A program made the translations under genes and the position numbers. From contig CM030711.1 of the NCBI GenBank assembly GCA_017979445.1, positions 5,921,221-5,985,220 on the forward strand: a stretch of DNA of 64,000 bases, read 5' to 3'. Positions 12,201 to 27,471 of this stretch are shown here, in pieces. Source of the stretch: Akebia trifoliata. Its lineage: Eukaryota; Streptophyta; Magnoliopsida; Ranunculales; Lardizabalaceae. The notes beneath the pieces were generated by a model, which had not been told where the DNA came from, did not search any database, and worked only from the letters and a program-made list of their open reading frames with translations. Numbering within the stretch: position 1 is the first letter of the stretch; each line of letters begins with the position of its first letter.

Positions 12201-13008
12201 TGGGTTAGGGTTGTGGGTTAGATATGAATTGGATATGGACTTGGGCTTAGGGGTATTAGGCTTGGATTTTAAGAAAGGTTAGGGGTTTTTTGAATTGGTT
12301 GGGATCATTTTGGGTTGGATTTTTTAGGGTGGGTAGGTTTTAGGTTTTTAGGTGGTGTGGGATTAGGTTTAGGTTAGGGTTAAGATGAGAAATTGATTTT
12401 TGGAGAATTGAGGGTTCATGGGCCATAGGTGGGCTTAGGTTTTTTCAGATTCGGAGATGGAGCGATGAAGTAAAGGAAGGGTAGGTGTCCCAAGTCTCGT
12501 TTTTTAATTTTATTGATTTTTTTGTGATTTTTGAACTCATTGATTTGATCAGAAATGCCACGTGTTGGCAAATTGAGCTTTTTAGGCCCGTTGGAGAATT
12601 TATCAATTTTTTGGATACAAACGCGGAGTGGTGAAAGTTGGGATAGCGTGGGGTAGGTCCAATCCCTTTTGTGGGTCCTTTAGACTATTAAGAGGTCTCA
12701 GGGGCCTCGGTTTGATTAAAACATCACTTTTTTAGTGTTTTGGGCTTTTGAAGCCCATTGACGAATCCTATTGAAAAATCAATATTTTTGGGCCTTTTTG
12801 AGTGTGGGCTCATTCAAATTAGGGTGTCTACAAAGGGTAGTGAAGAGTTTGAGTTCATGGGCCACGTGAGTAGCTTTGAGCCATTTATTAAAAGAGAATA
12901 ATGAAACACATTGGATTTTTGAAGTTTTAGGCCTTGGGAGCCACTTCAATTTTTTACGATTTTTGGGACATTTTGCTTCAAGGGATTGATCAAATTTGGG
13001 TGTCTACA
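9211..13008 (+). mobile_element. Outer solo LTR (split by inner LTR)
   Basis: It runs from TGTGGACACAAG to GTGTCTACA, counting 9211-10753 plus 12838-13008 after removing the inner element. Its first 300 bp are homologous to the start of the inner LTR (GTGGTTTTCG, GGAGTC-CACCA, GTGAATRGTCACC, GGTGT-AGGCACC), and both end in GGGTGTCTACA. No internal retrotransposon genes or second LTR are seen, so it is called solo. The flanking 5-mers (CCATG/CTATA) do not match, so the left border is approximate. Confidence 0.6.
10754..12832 (+). mobile_element. Inner solo LTR with 5-bp TSD
   Basis: It starts TGTAGATACG and ends GTGTCTACA (TG...CA ends), 2079 bp long, flanked by a perfect 5-bp TSD AAGGG at 10749-10753 and 12833-12837. 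The interior is strongly G+T-rich on this strand and has no coding capacity. Removing it and one TSD rejoins the outer LTR. A 2-kb LTR with a 5-bp TSD fits a Gypsy- or Copia-type retrotransposon; which one cannot be told from the LTR alone. Confidence 0.8.
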
Positions 13009-13267
13009 CTATATATATCAGTATCATTACTGAACAATATTGAGATATAAAACCATGTTGAGATGTCAAGGGATGTTGACTGAATCATCAACTTGATATC
13101 GCAAATAATTTGATCATATCCTTCTCCACTAATCAATTGACTTTGTATTTTAAAAATCTTTTCATCAACACATAACCAATGGGATCCCATAAGTTCTAAA
13201 CAAATTCTGCTTTAATTGACGAATATATGCAAAATAATATTTAACTTCTTAAAACTAATCATTGTTG

Positions 13268-13482
13268 AGCTTAGTGGCCAGGCTTCCCTCCAAAAAAGGA
13301 AAGGTCTTGAGTACAAGTCCCCTGGTTGGCCATATATCCACATGAATTTATCTCGCCTTACACGATATGTGTGATTTATGGGTTATTGCATGTATCCGAG
13401 GGATTTGAGTGAGATATGGTGCTTGAAAAGACTAGTTGCCTTATCCCTACTGGTCAAGCTTACGGGTCTGAAAATACCGTCA
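13268..13482 (+). mobile_element. SINE family C
   Basis: tRNA-like head with GCTTAGTGGCCAGGC and a box B-like CTTGAGTACAAGTCC, followed by a body with GGGTTATTGCATGTATC and GAGATATGGTGCTTG. Related copies are at about 63395-63575 and in the split copy at 33600-33660/35178-35300. It ends next to a TA microsatellite at 13485-13524. Confidence 0.6.
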
Positions 13483-13486
13483 TTAA

Positions 13487-13526
<40 letters not shown>

Positions 13527-13656
13527 ATGCAATCATTATCAATTTCGACAAAAGTTGGGTATTTGTTAATTAGATAACTATTGAGACCTCTAGAATTTGG
13601 AAAGATAGATAGGGTACTAAATCAGTCTCAATATATGTTTAATCATTCAAGAGAGA

Positions 13657-13771
13657 TTCTATTCCCATGCCAACTTTTGCTAAAAGCACACTCAATTTAT
13701 ATGAAATCACCAAAGAATTAGCATATATCTTGAGGTGCTCTTAGTAAAAGTTGGTGTAGCAATAACAACTC
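13657..13771. mobile_element. Diverged hairpin MITE (GCCACACCAA family)
   Basis: The left end AGAGATTCTATTCCCATGCC pairs imperfectly with the right end TGTAGCAATAACAACTCT. It is a diverged relative of the element at 415-528. Confidence 0.5.
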
Positions 13772-14520
13772 TTTTTTTTTTTTTTTCCCTTATGGAATGA
13801 GTTCTTCAAACAAAGCAAAACTTTTTGGGAAGAAAATCTTAAAATATTGTTCTATTGAGCATTTATTTGTTATCAAAATAAAATAAGAATATAGAGAGAG
13901 AAGATAAAAATACTTAAGGTTTCAAATTCTCTTTACATTTTGATGTTAGTCGAACAACATTTATATCAAGATATCTCTTCATTAGTATTTATTTGAATTG
14001 TTAATTTTATTATAAATAAAATAAATTAATTGGGTATCTGTTGGATTCTTATTTGGTCCCTAAGATCAAACACTAAAATTATCGGATCCATGATTGTGTA
14101 TCCAAAATCGACTAATTGGTTTCTGGTACATCGGGTAATTAGGTATCCATGGACACTCTTAATCAATGTTTCAAAACTCATTAACTTGACTCAATTGACT
14201 TTTGAGTTTAATCAACACTAAAACAAGTTTGAATCAACTATTCAGTCAACTCAAAAACTTGACCAAGTCAACTTGGAAATCGTTGAACCAGGAAAAAAAA
14301 AAACTTGGCTAAGTAATGTACATATTTCTAATGCTATTTTTTTTTTTTTTTCCTGCATAACATTATTTTGAGTCATCCGAAGCGACTCGCGAGTCTAGTC
14401 GAGTTTTTAAACACGGCTTAGAGCCTAGAGTACCTATATCAAGACTATTATGGTCATTTTACTTGTGCAGGTATTTTCGTTATTTCAAATAAATCAGTGG
14501 GCTAAATTACCCCAAAGGGA
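13772..14520. other. Intergenic, upstream of RPS3A
   Basis: No gene. A possible degenerate inverted-repeat element spans about 14167-14415, with TTTCAAAACTCATTAACTTG at the left and CGAGTTTTTAAACACGG at the right. I could not find a clear TSD. Confidence 0.35.
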
Positions 14521-14526
14521 CCAAGC

Positions 14527-14572
14527 TATATAGAGAGAGTTCGCAAAGTATAGGGTTTGAGGATTAGGGTTT
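14527..14572 (+). promoter_or_regulatory. RPS3A core promoter: TATA box and telo-box
   Basis: TATATAG at 14527-14533 lies about 105 bp before the start codon. TTAGGGTTT at 14564-14572 is the reverse orientation of the telo-box AAACCCTAA, which is common in the 5' regions of plant ribosomal-protein and translation genes and is linked to expression in cycling cells. Its position just downstream of the expected transcription start agrees with that class. Confidence 0.6.
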
Positions 14573-14635
14573 TGAGCTTTCATAGTCGTCATTAGCATCA
14601 CTGCATCGTGAGCTGCCCTAGCAACCTCGACAACA

Positions 14636-19352
<4,717 letters not shown>

Positions 19353-19561
19353 TCATTTCCATTCGGTTTTCAAGTAGTGTTTTGAGTAATTCCTTTATGT
19401 TAGTGTCAAACTTTTGAGTAGATAAAGAAAATGGTAGTCTGTTTTGATTTTATGCAGAACTTGTTTTGAATTTGAAAGTAGGAATGTGATTTTGTGCTTT
19501 TATTGGATATAATCCATATACTTTTATTGCATCTGTTTCTTCTAAGATTTTCAAGCAATGA

Positions 19562-19800
19562 AATAGATTATGAATGGAAGTACGGATTCCCCTTCTTTCA
19601 ACCACTATATCCCGGTGTTGGCTTAGGCAGATCCTTCCAACTCATCTATCTCGGCCCCTATTACGCAAGGGGGGGCCTGATCATAGGAGTAAATATACGG
19701 AATGGATAAAGCGATTTCCTCTTCCGTGAAGATCTATTCTTTCCTTAAATGGCTGGTTCTTTTTCCCTGAAACACTTGGAACGCCCACCGGACCCCGAGA
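19562..19800. other. Candidate organelle-derived insert (NUMT-like)
   Basis: This is more GC-rich and differently textured than its AT-rich flanks, with blocks such as CTATCTCGGCCCCTATTACG and GGAACGCCCACCGGACCCCG. It resembles plant mitochondrial non-coding DNA, which often enters the nucleus, but I cannot place it on a particular organelle locus. It has no convincing ORF and starts about 210 bp after the RPS3A stop codon. Confidence 0.35.
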
Positions 19801-20916
19801 TCTTTCATTAGGTTGCTCCTCAATGTTGATCCCCAAAATAATAGCTTGCTTGTGGAACCCAGTGGTATATTATTGTACAGCTTGGCCCTTTCCTTGGTGC
19901 ACTGTCATCATATCCACTAGTCCTCATTACAATGGGATAGAATTCCTTGTGAATTAGTAGAGTTTGAAACTCCTTTCCTGACAACCCAGAAATGTCATGG
20001 TTCCTCATTTGCTTGTTTTAGTAGTTTTTTTTTTCTTTTCTAATCCTGGGTGAGCCAATTTTTTATTCAGTTAGCAAGGTTCCAACTCCATGAATTATGA
20101 TGTTCTTGCGTGCATGGGTAGGGTTGTAATTGGAAAATTTGTAGTCAAGGACTCCCCCTTATAAGGTAGTTAATGGTATTTTGCATTTGACACATTTTTG
20201 GTTTTCTTGCATTAGACACCTCGCTGGTTTTTGATAGCAAAGCTTAATTAATATGCTGTTATTGGTGGGAAGGTGGTTCATTTCCATCCAAGTGTGCATT
20301 TGAAGAAACATACAGGCATATTACATGATGGGGGATCCCTAATGCTTTTTTTTTTTCCTGGATTGGAAGAGTAGCTTAGGCCCTAGAGTTGGTTCTCTAG
20401 TTTTACTGTTTATTTTGGTGGTCAAATGCACTTCTAAAACCTTAACTGAATTTTATCAAATTGTTTAGGTCATTGATTTCATCTCTGTTATGAAGGATAT
20501 AGTGGCTAATGATATGGAGATTTATTTATAAACAATCCGTCTAAAGAGTCCATTAATTCAAGTGCATTCAACTTGTGCAAATAAATCGTGATTCATGATG
20601 TACAAGGTATACGAACATTGGTAAGATGTAAAGCCATGCTGAAATTTAGTTAGTCTTTAATATTTATAATCCGTTCAACTGTATGAACCCTGGGCCTTAT
20701 TCAAATAGATTTGTTCCCATAAGTAGAAAAAGCTCTGAAGCAGGTTATGAGAGAAACTTGGGGCTCAAGTGACAAAATTAGAGAAGAAAGAAATATTCAA
20801 AATACAACAGATTGTCGTTACAAAATGTTGTAAGTAAAATAATAAAATATTATCATTCATACAATTACCCATCCATCAAGACCCAAAACTACTACAACAA
20901 CTAAACAACATACACT
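19801..20916. other. Convergent intergenic region RPS3A / TSO1-like
   Basis: No gene seen. It should contain the 3' UTR of the TSO1-like gene toward its right edge. The rest is AT-rich and unassigned. Confidence 0.4.
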
Positions 20917-23900
20917 TCACTGTAGATGATCACCATTTTCATTGTGATTGAGAGACGGGAATGCAGGGATGGATTTCAGTACCAATTTTCGGCAATTCCT
21001 CCGATCAGGAGATGAAACAAACTCGCTGTGAGGAGGAGAGACCCTCTTACCATTCGGAGACACAGTCTTGTTGACACCACTGATTGGTGAATAATTGTTG
21101 CCTCTTAGAATCTCAGGAGTGTCATCATCTTCAGGAATGCTCTCCAAATGCTTCTCAAAATTGGGCTGAATGGGTGGAGAATATTGCGCTATCTTCCCAA
21201 TAGGGGAAAATGGCAATTGAACCGACATTCTGCAGTCAAAACGAACATTACACATCTATCTAATAACAATATTAATTCCAAGGAACAATTATTAGAATAT
21301 TAAACCTGCAAATCTGGAAAGAACGTGAGATTGGTAGAACACGATCTTGATATTGCTCTTCATCCGTAAGTACATCATCGTTATGTGAACTTCGATCTAC
21401 AAGTGTTTCTGTTTCTTCGTCTTCTGGCTCGGTCTCTTCTGTTCTGATTGTAGTAGATCCTGTTTTTTAGATGGAAAATAAGGAACATTTGAACTAAACC
21501 AATAACTCCATGCACCACAAAGTAACAAAATTCATTAAGATCTTTATGAAAGCTTGAAGCAACAAGATAAACACACACCATCTTTCCTACCGAACGCATT
21601 CTTACAGCCTTCACATCTGCAGTTAATGGAGCATCCCACACCACCCTTCATAGAGAAACCATCATATCTTGAATCAGATTGTATATAGCATTAGAAAAAA
21701 AAAAAAAAACACGGAAATTGCCAAGGGAGGCAAAACCTGATAGCATTCACAGTATTTCTTAAGGCAGCTTGATTTCTTGCAGTTGCATCCTCTTTTATGC
21801 CGAGCTGAAGCTGGAGTTTGGTTAGATTCTTCCTACAAGGAAGGAAAAAAAAATCTGATTGCTTTACAGTCATTCAATGCCACTGAGTTAATAAAAAACC
21901 ATAAGTTCACATTTATTTCCTAACCCCAACTTCTGAAAGAGACTCGGAGCTCCTAATCACTTTAGGAGCAAATGCGAGTGGGTTGTGAGTTTCAATCTGT
22001 TTGCGAGTTGCCAGAACAGTATCTTCATGAATAGGCTTGTTAAAGCATTCCTGACATGAGCAAGGCTCCATGCAGTAGACACCAGCAGCAAAGCATTCGC
22101 AGTAACTGCTGGGGAAATCTTTACTAGTTAAACCATGAACATAATCAAGAAGGAAATATAATCAAAATTTGAAGTACTTTATTACTTGAAAAGTGGGAAA
22201 GGTTCAAAGAATGGAGCATCGATAAGCACGACTATGGTAAGTATTATTTATTTTTGCTGAAAGCTGGACTGAACCCACGACCTTGAAGTTGCATGGCAAA
22301 CATGTCACAACAGAGCTACAGGTCCAAAGCCCTTAAATAGACCATAGTAAGTTATTGGTCAATGATGTAAAAATTCGGAAAAACAAATGCATCAACATAC
22401 CACCACCGCTATTGTGATCGCTACAAGATGCATATTTGAAGGGTAAAAGAAATGTATCAGCTGAAGATCATTTAATATGCTGAAAATATGAGGTTGTTAA
22501 CTGACCATTTCTTGCATTGTAAAAAAACAATGGATATATGGATGTTAAAAGGAGCAAAGCTCCACGATTGTTGCTGAGACTGCAAGGCGTGAAGAATTGA
22601 TCACACAGTCAGACTTGGCCAACGCATAAAGGGGCAGTTTACTAACAAAAGTAACTCGTAACCAAGACATCTTAATAACTTTATACTCTTTCTTAGAGTA
22701 TAAGACACTTTTACAACCCCTCCCCCCCCCCCCCCCCCCCCAAAAAAAAAAAATAATAATAATAATAATAATAAAAAAAATAAAAATAAATAATAATAAT
22801 AAAAAATCAGAGTACAGAACATCTTAATTAGTTAAAAATGTCAGATCTAATAGGTGAAAATTTGGTCATTTTGTGAAGGATTAGCAAGTAAAGCAGCCCT
22901 TGATGGAACATAAGAAACATACAGCTTCAAGCATTTAGACTTTTTACAGTTACAACGCTTGCAGGCTTCATTTTCACCGACTCGTTCCAATTTACATCTG
23001 CATATTATGAAATAAAAAAAATCATAATGTGATATTGAACTTAAGATAAAGAAAATCTCGAGGGACTGAAAAACAACAACCAAGCATAGTCGGCAATGGA
23101 TACATGCCTCTTCTTGTTGGGGCTACTCTCCTTGAAATCTTCTCCAACTCTAGATACAAATGCTCGAGAAGCATGTTGCACAACCTGAACTTCATTGGCA
23201 TTGCCAGCTGGACCCATGTCTGTTTTCATTGATCTCAGTGACAAGGATTTAGTTAGAGGTTTTTGTTCAGATGATGAGGAATCAGATGAGACAATAGAAC
23301 TTGGCATGCTTATTAACCGCTTTCCAGAAGCCATAATTTTATGCTTGACAACTCTAGCGCTCTTAGTGTTAGCTGCAAGAGCATTCAAGTGCAACCCAAT
23401 ACCAGGTAATGCATGGTGAAGAACCTTGGTTTCTATCAAATTGTGATGAGACTGAAGAGTTACTATTAAATTTATGCTCCAACTTTTTTTGAGCTCCCGC
23501 TATCTCAAAAACTAGGCAGCGCCTTCGTATGCCATGCTGTTGCTGAGAAAATCAGGATACACAAACAGATAAGATTGCTTAACATTTTCTGAAGTAAATG
23601 TAATTTTAAGCTTTGGTACTTCATCAGAACAACTCAATGACCACTGAAAATGAACTCTAACAAGTTCTACCATCATCAGTAAAGGCCCAAGTATGAGACT
23701 AATAGTTAAAGAGGGAAACAAAACCAATCAGCAAACATGGTAGACACATTACAGAATTTTCAATGGAGAGGTTAACTTTTGAGTAGTATTGAGGCAAAAA
23801 ATATTTGGTTAGCGAAAGCCTAAAGGAAACATTCTACAGATCAAAGCTCTCTCTATCTGATGCCAAAGCCAAATACAATGCAATGGCTTCTCCAACTTCC

Positions 23901-26900
23901 TTAGTCCAAGAGAAAAAAAACAGCCATAAGTTGGTTTCATTACTTCAGTACCTCGTTCCCGCATGGACCCAACACACACAAAGTTCTTAAAATCTTCATT
24001 GGTTAACTCTATTTTGATCCCTAATTATACAAACCTGGGGAAAACTTTATCCATCAATCTTTTGTATAAAGGATAATTCTCTTCTCTTAGTGCTTAAGTA
24101 TATTAAAGTATCACTGGGTTGTGCAAGTCTTATTTCTCTTTTACAATTGTACACTCATAAGAACATTTCAGATATTTCAACCGAAATATGTATTGGTACT
24201 TCAATACAGTTGGTTAGAACTTAGAATTGCCTCGTCTCTCAGTCAAGGCTTTTTGAGAGCTTTGTTTCTAGAAACAGTATTAGTTCCTAAAAACACTTCT
24301 AGAAATGGAGGGTATTCAAGCTAGACACACAGTACATTTCTAATACATATGTTGACACTTGACAGGGATGATTTCTATGCAAAATTAGATTACTTATGAA
24401 TTAAACAAACCTAGTAATGTACCTTGCAACTAACTGGAATGCAATTTCCGATTTTGTCAGCTTTTTTCGCACTTGGAAAGTTAACCTCTTGCTTATTCTG
24501 AAAAGTACTTGAAAGTATATGAGGTGTGTGATCAGTATCTCTTGGCTCTCCAAATTCCACCAAATCAGTTTTTTTAGATTGGAGAGAATTAATGGATATA
24601 GTTTCAGGACCCACTATTTTCTGATCAAGTTCCCTAGAAGCCTCTGAGTCGCTTGAAGAATCGAAAACTAACAGATCAGTGGCATCAGAAATCAAGCTCT
24701 TGAAATCACACCCTGTTCTGTCTTCTTTAGTTTGCTCAATCTGACTTGTCTCCTGCAAGTCCACTCCACTTCGAAATGAATTACATCCTTCGATTGAAAC
24801 CCCTTGAATACATTTAAAAAGTCTCTCTGGTGTGTCAGACATTACTGCCATGGGACTACCGCAGTCATACTTCAAGCTCCGCGGAAGCTCAATAGCAGAC
24901 TCTAAATTCTCATTAGAGCCTCCTGGATCAAAACTTTTCGGTGGATCAGCAGAGTGAGGAGACACTTGAACAGCATCCATAACCACTGCATTCGTATTTC
25001 CGTTGTTTCCATTTTCAGACAAAAGGTCAGGTTTTGACGAGCCTGAGAAGCAATGCCTGAGAAGGTAAAAGAACAGATAATGTATCTCTTAGTTTATGGT
25101 GTTTTCGTATTGCAGTAATACTGGAAGAAACAACAGGTCTTACCTTCTTAAGAATCTAGATTCTCTTTGGGAACTGAAATGTGGCGAAGCAAATACAGAT
25201 GGAGGGGATGCAAAACTTGGCGAGTTGAACGTCTGAGCAATGTGTGTAGATCTAGCTGGCTTAATTGGAGAAAGACTGTTGAGAAAGTTAAAGACGGGAG
25301 AATCCTGCATGTGAAATGAAATATTCTTACTTATCAAAAAAATAAAAATGAAATATTCTTAGAAAAAACAACAGAAATATAGACAAATGGCTTGATTTCC
25401 TCAAATATAAATAATTGAATATAAGGATATAACTCTGTAACCAAAATGACAGAATAAAGTATTAAACATCATAAATTATCCCTAAATGGGTATAAGGTAG
25501 CAAATAACACAGATTTTCGTTGTTAATGATAGGAAGCATGGAATATTTCGGGTAAATATGAGTAAAAGCATAAAATTTTCCTTTAATCAGAGCCACAAAA
25601 GAAGAATTACATCAAGATTACAGAACTAATAAACAAATGTTAGAGGATACAAAGAAGCAACGACTGATGAAACGGAGAAAACAGGAAAGTCAACAATGAA
25701 ACAAGTGCTTCGAGGTTGCAGAAAGACAAATAATAAATTGGAAGAAACCTCAATACTACTACACAAACAAATTCAAGCCCTCTAAAGGCAAAATATGATG
25801 CATAATAAAGAATTTCAGCAATGTCCAGCTCCGAAGAAGAGCATCAATGGAAGAAATTCCACAATATCATATTTTAAGAAGTCAAGCAGCTATTAAAGGG
25901 TATAAAACACCTAACATGGTTAATAACAGAAGGTAGAAAAAAAATACAAAAAAGGGAGCCTTGCTTGTTTCCAAGGAAATCCAATTCATGGATATGTTCC
26001 GAAGAAGAGCTGTTTATCCACATTTGACCAGAAACCAATTCTTTAACATTTAATCAATAAAAGAAGAATCACTACAAATAATAATAAGAAAAAAGAAGAT
26101 TTTTAACTCAATTTTGTAAAGACGAAGAAAAAGTGGAACACAGATCTGCGATAGTTTCTTCCTGCTAATTTCATTTAATGAACCAGATAAGATCCAAAAC
26201 CCACACAAAGAAGCAATCAAATATCACATCAGAACAACATGGAAATCCACAAAAAAACACTTCAAATGCACAATTGGAATGAAAAATTCAAAAAACATTA
26301 GGTGAAGAGCAAAGTGAAATCAGAGCACTACCACATGAAATCCACACCAAAGCAAGCTCAAATACACCAAATAAAAGACACAGAAGAGGTGCTCAAACAC
26401 CCCACATTGAGAAAATGAAGGACTAATCCCCCATAAATGTGGCACAAAGTATCGAATAACTGACTAGAGTATATGAAGAACCTAAAAAATCAGGTAAATT
26501 CTTCCACATCCATTGCCTAGAGGCTAGAAGCCTCAAGAACAACGAAACCACGCCTAAGGCAATTAAATCGGAGTCCTAAACCACTAAAAATCACATTTTT
26601 CTTCAAAAGAAAGCAGAAAACTTGAACAATTCCATTCCACCAAACCCTAGAAACCAAATAAACCCAACACTTGAAATCTGACGAAACTGCTTCGAAAACC
26701 CGCTACAAATCAAAAACATCCTTTGAAGAACGAATTTAACAACCTACAAAGATCACTCTCAAACAGTTTCGAAAAAAAATATATCCATTTTCTAGAACTA
26801 AGATAAGAAATAGAACCCCTAATCCAACAAATAAAAATGTAGAAAATTTAGAAAATAAAACCAAATTATCAGAAACCAAATCAATCACATAAGCTGGATA

Positions 26901-27056
26901 ACCCAACCAGATAAAAACAGCACCCTAGATCGACTGAAAGTATCAAAATCAACTCACAAATCGTCCAGAAACCATAATTGAGATTACAAGAACATACGTA
27001 TTCACCTCGAAATTAGAGATTGGAGTCCCGGTCTGGTTAGGTTCTGGTGAATCCAT
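20917..27056 (-). CDS. TSO1/tesmin-like CXC domain protein (CPP family)
   Basis: Minus-strand gene with ten coding exons: 27006-27056, 25144-25304, 24423-25056, 23108-23542, 22923-22997, 21925-22105, 21737-21832, 21579-21645, 21306-21459, 20917-21229; about 720 aa. CPP proteins are nuclear DNA-binding regulators of cell division and reproductive development (related to animal LIN54/tesmin). Visible: [16 protein letters not shown] near the N terminus, [25 protein letters not shown], then the CRC domain: first CXC ([19 protein letters not shown] ... CSCQECFN), linker [16 protein letters not shown], second CXC ([18 protein letters not shown] ... [15 protein letters not shown]). Two oddities: intron 4 appears to use a GC donor (AG|GCATGT at 23107), and exon 4 is 1 nt too long for its phases, so RRCLVFE and LPGIGLHLN are in different frames (break near 23405-23416). 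It could be a sequencing error or a damaged allele. Intron 1 is 1.7 kb. Confidence 0.88.
22245..22332 (-). repeat. tRNA-like SINE remnant in TSO1-like intron
   Basis: On the minus strand TCGTGGGTTCAGTCCAGC resembles a box B region preceded by TAGCTCTGTTGTGAC, a weak box A. A similar fragment lies at about 15165-15235 in RPS3A intron 3. Both are short and diverged. Confidence 0.35.
22722..22803. repeat. Homopolymer C20-A12 plus (TAA)n tract
   Basis: Twenty C followed by twelve A, then AATAATAATAATA and A-rich sequence, within intron 5 of the TSO1-like gene. On the minus strand it reads T-run then G-run, the same order as the T23-G24 run at 54846-54892. Confidence 0.85.
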
Positions 27057-27260
27057 GCAGAGCTCTCTCTCTCTCTCCACACCACGCTTAAAATGAGAAA
27101 AATTCAAGACGAAGCGCAAAAAGGCGGGAAGACAGATTTTCTTGTACGTGAAGATGGACCCTACAACTACCATCTCAAGCGAAGCGACGTTTGAGATTAT
27201 ATATCAAATGGACGGTTGAGATGGTAGGAAAAAAACATAGATTTTATACCTATAATTTCA

Positions 27261-27460
27261 GAGTAATGATCTTTTGACTCTTTCACACGTGGCATTCTCT
27301 TTTGATGTGACATGAATTAGATTATAAATCTTTTGCCTCGGGATACACAAATGCCTATATTTATTGCGATGTGATCTACCGCAAAGATATCTATAATACT
27401 AACACATGCCACGAGAGTATTTTGAGTATGCCACATGGGAGAATCAGATTATAACGACTC
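27261..27460. mobile_element. MITE, 9-bp TSD family
   Basis: The left end GAGTAATGATCTTTTGACTC pairs with the reverse complement of the right end, GAGTCGTTATAATCTGATTC. Flanks ATAATTTCA (27252-27260) and ATAATTTTA (27461-27469) are an 8/9 TSD. It lies just upstream of the TSO1-like gene start, so it may sit in that gene's promoter. The LINE at 27472 inserted at its right end. Confidence 0.75.
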
Positions 27461-27471
27461 ATAATTTTAGA

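Larger units (their letters stand above)
8879..13057. mobile_element. hAT-type MITE interrupted by nested LTRs
   Basis: The left end CATTGTTTCAAAATTCGG and the right end (minus strand) CATGGTTTTATATCTCAA match the ends of related MITEs at 51734-51919 and 60782-61122. The outer flanks are a perfect 8-bp TSD, TTGAGATG (8871-8878 and 13058-13065), although they are now 4.2 kb apart. Left part 8879-9210 parallels the 60782 copy through GATGATGTGAATGTTGAGA. The space between 9211 and 13008 is occupied by two LTRs. Eight-bp TSDs fit hAT transposases. Confidence 0.75.

Noticed and set aside
22601..22822. Antisense ORF with a poly-Gly run
   Set aside because: It is produced by the C20-A12 homopolymer in a TSO1-like intron.
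23195..23419. Sense-strand ORF opposite TSO1-like exon 4
   Set aside because: Shadow of the antisense coding exon, which has clear family motifs.
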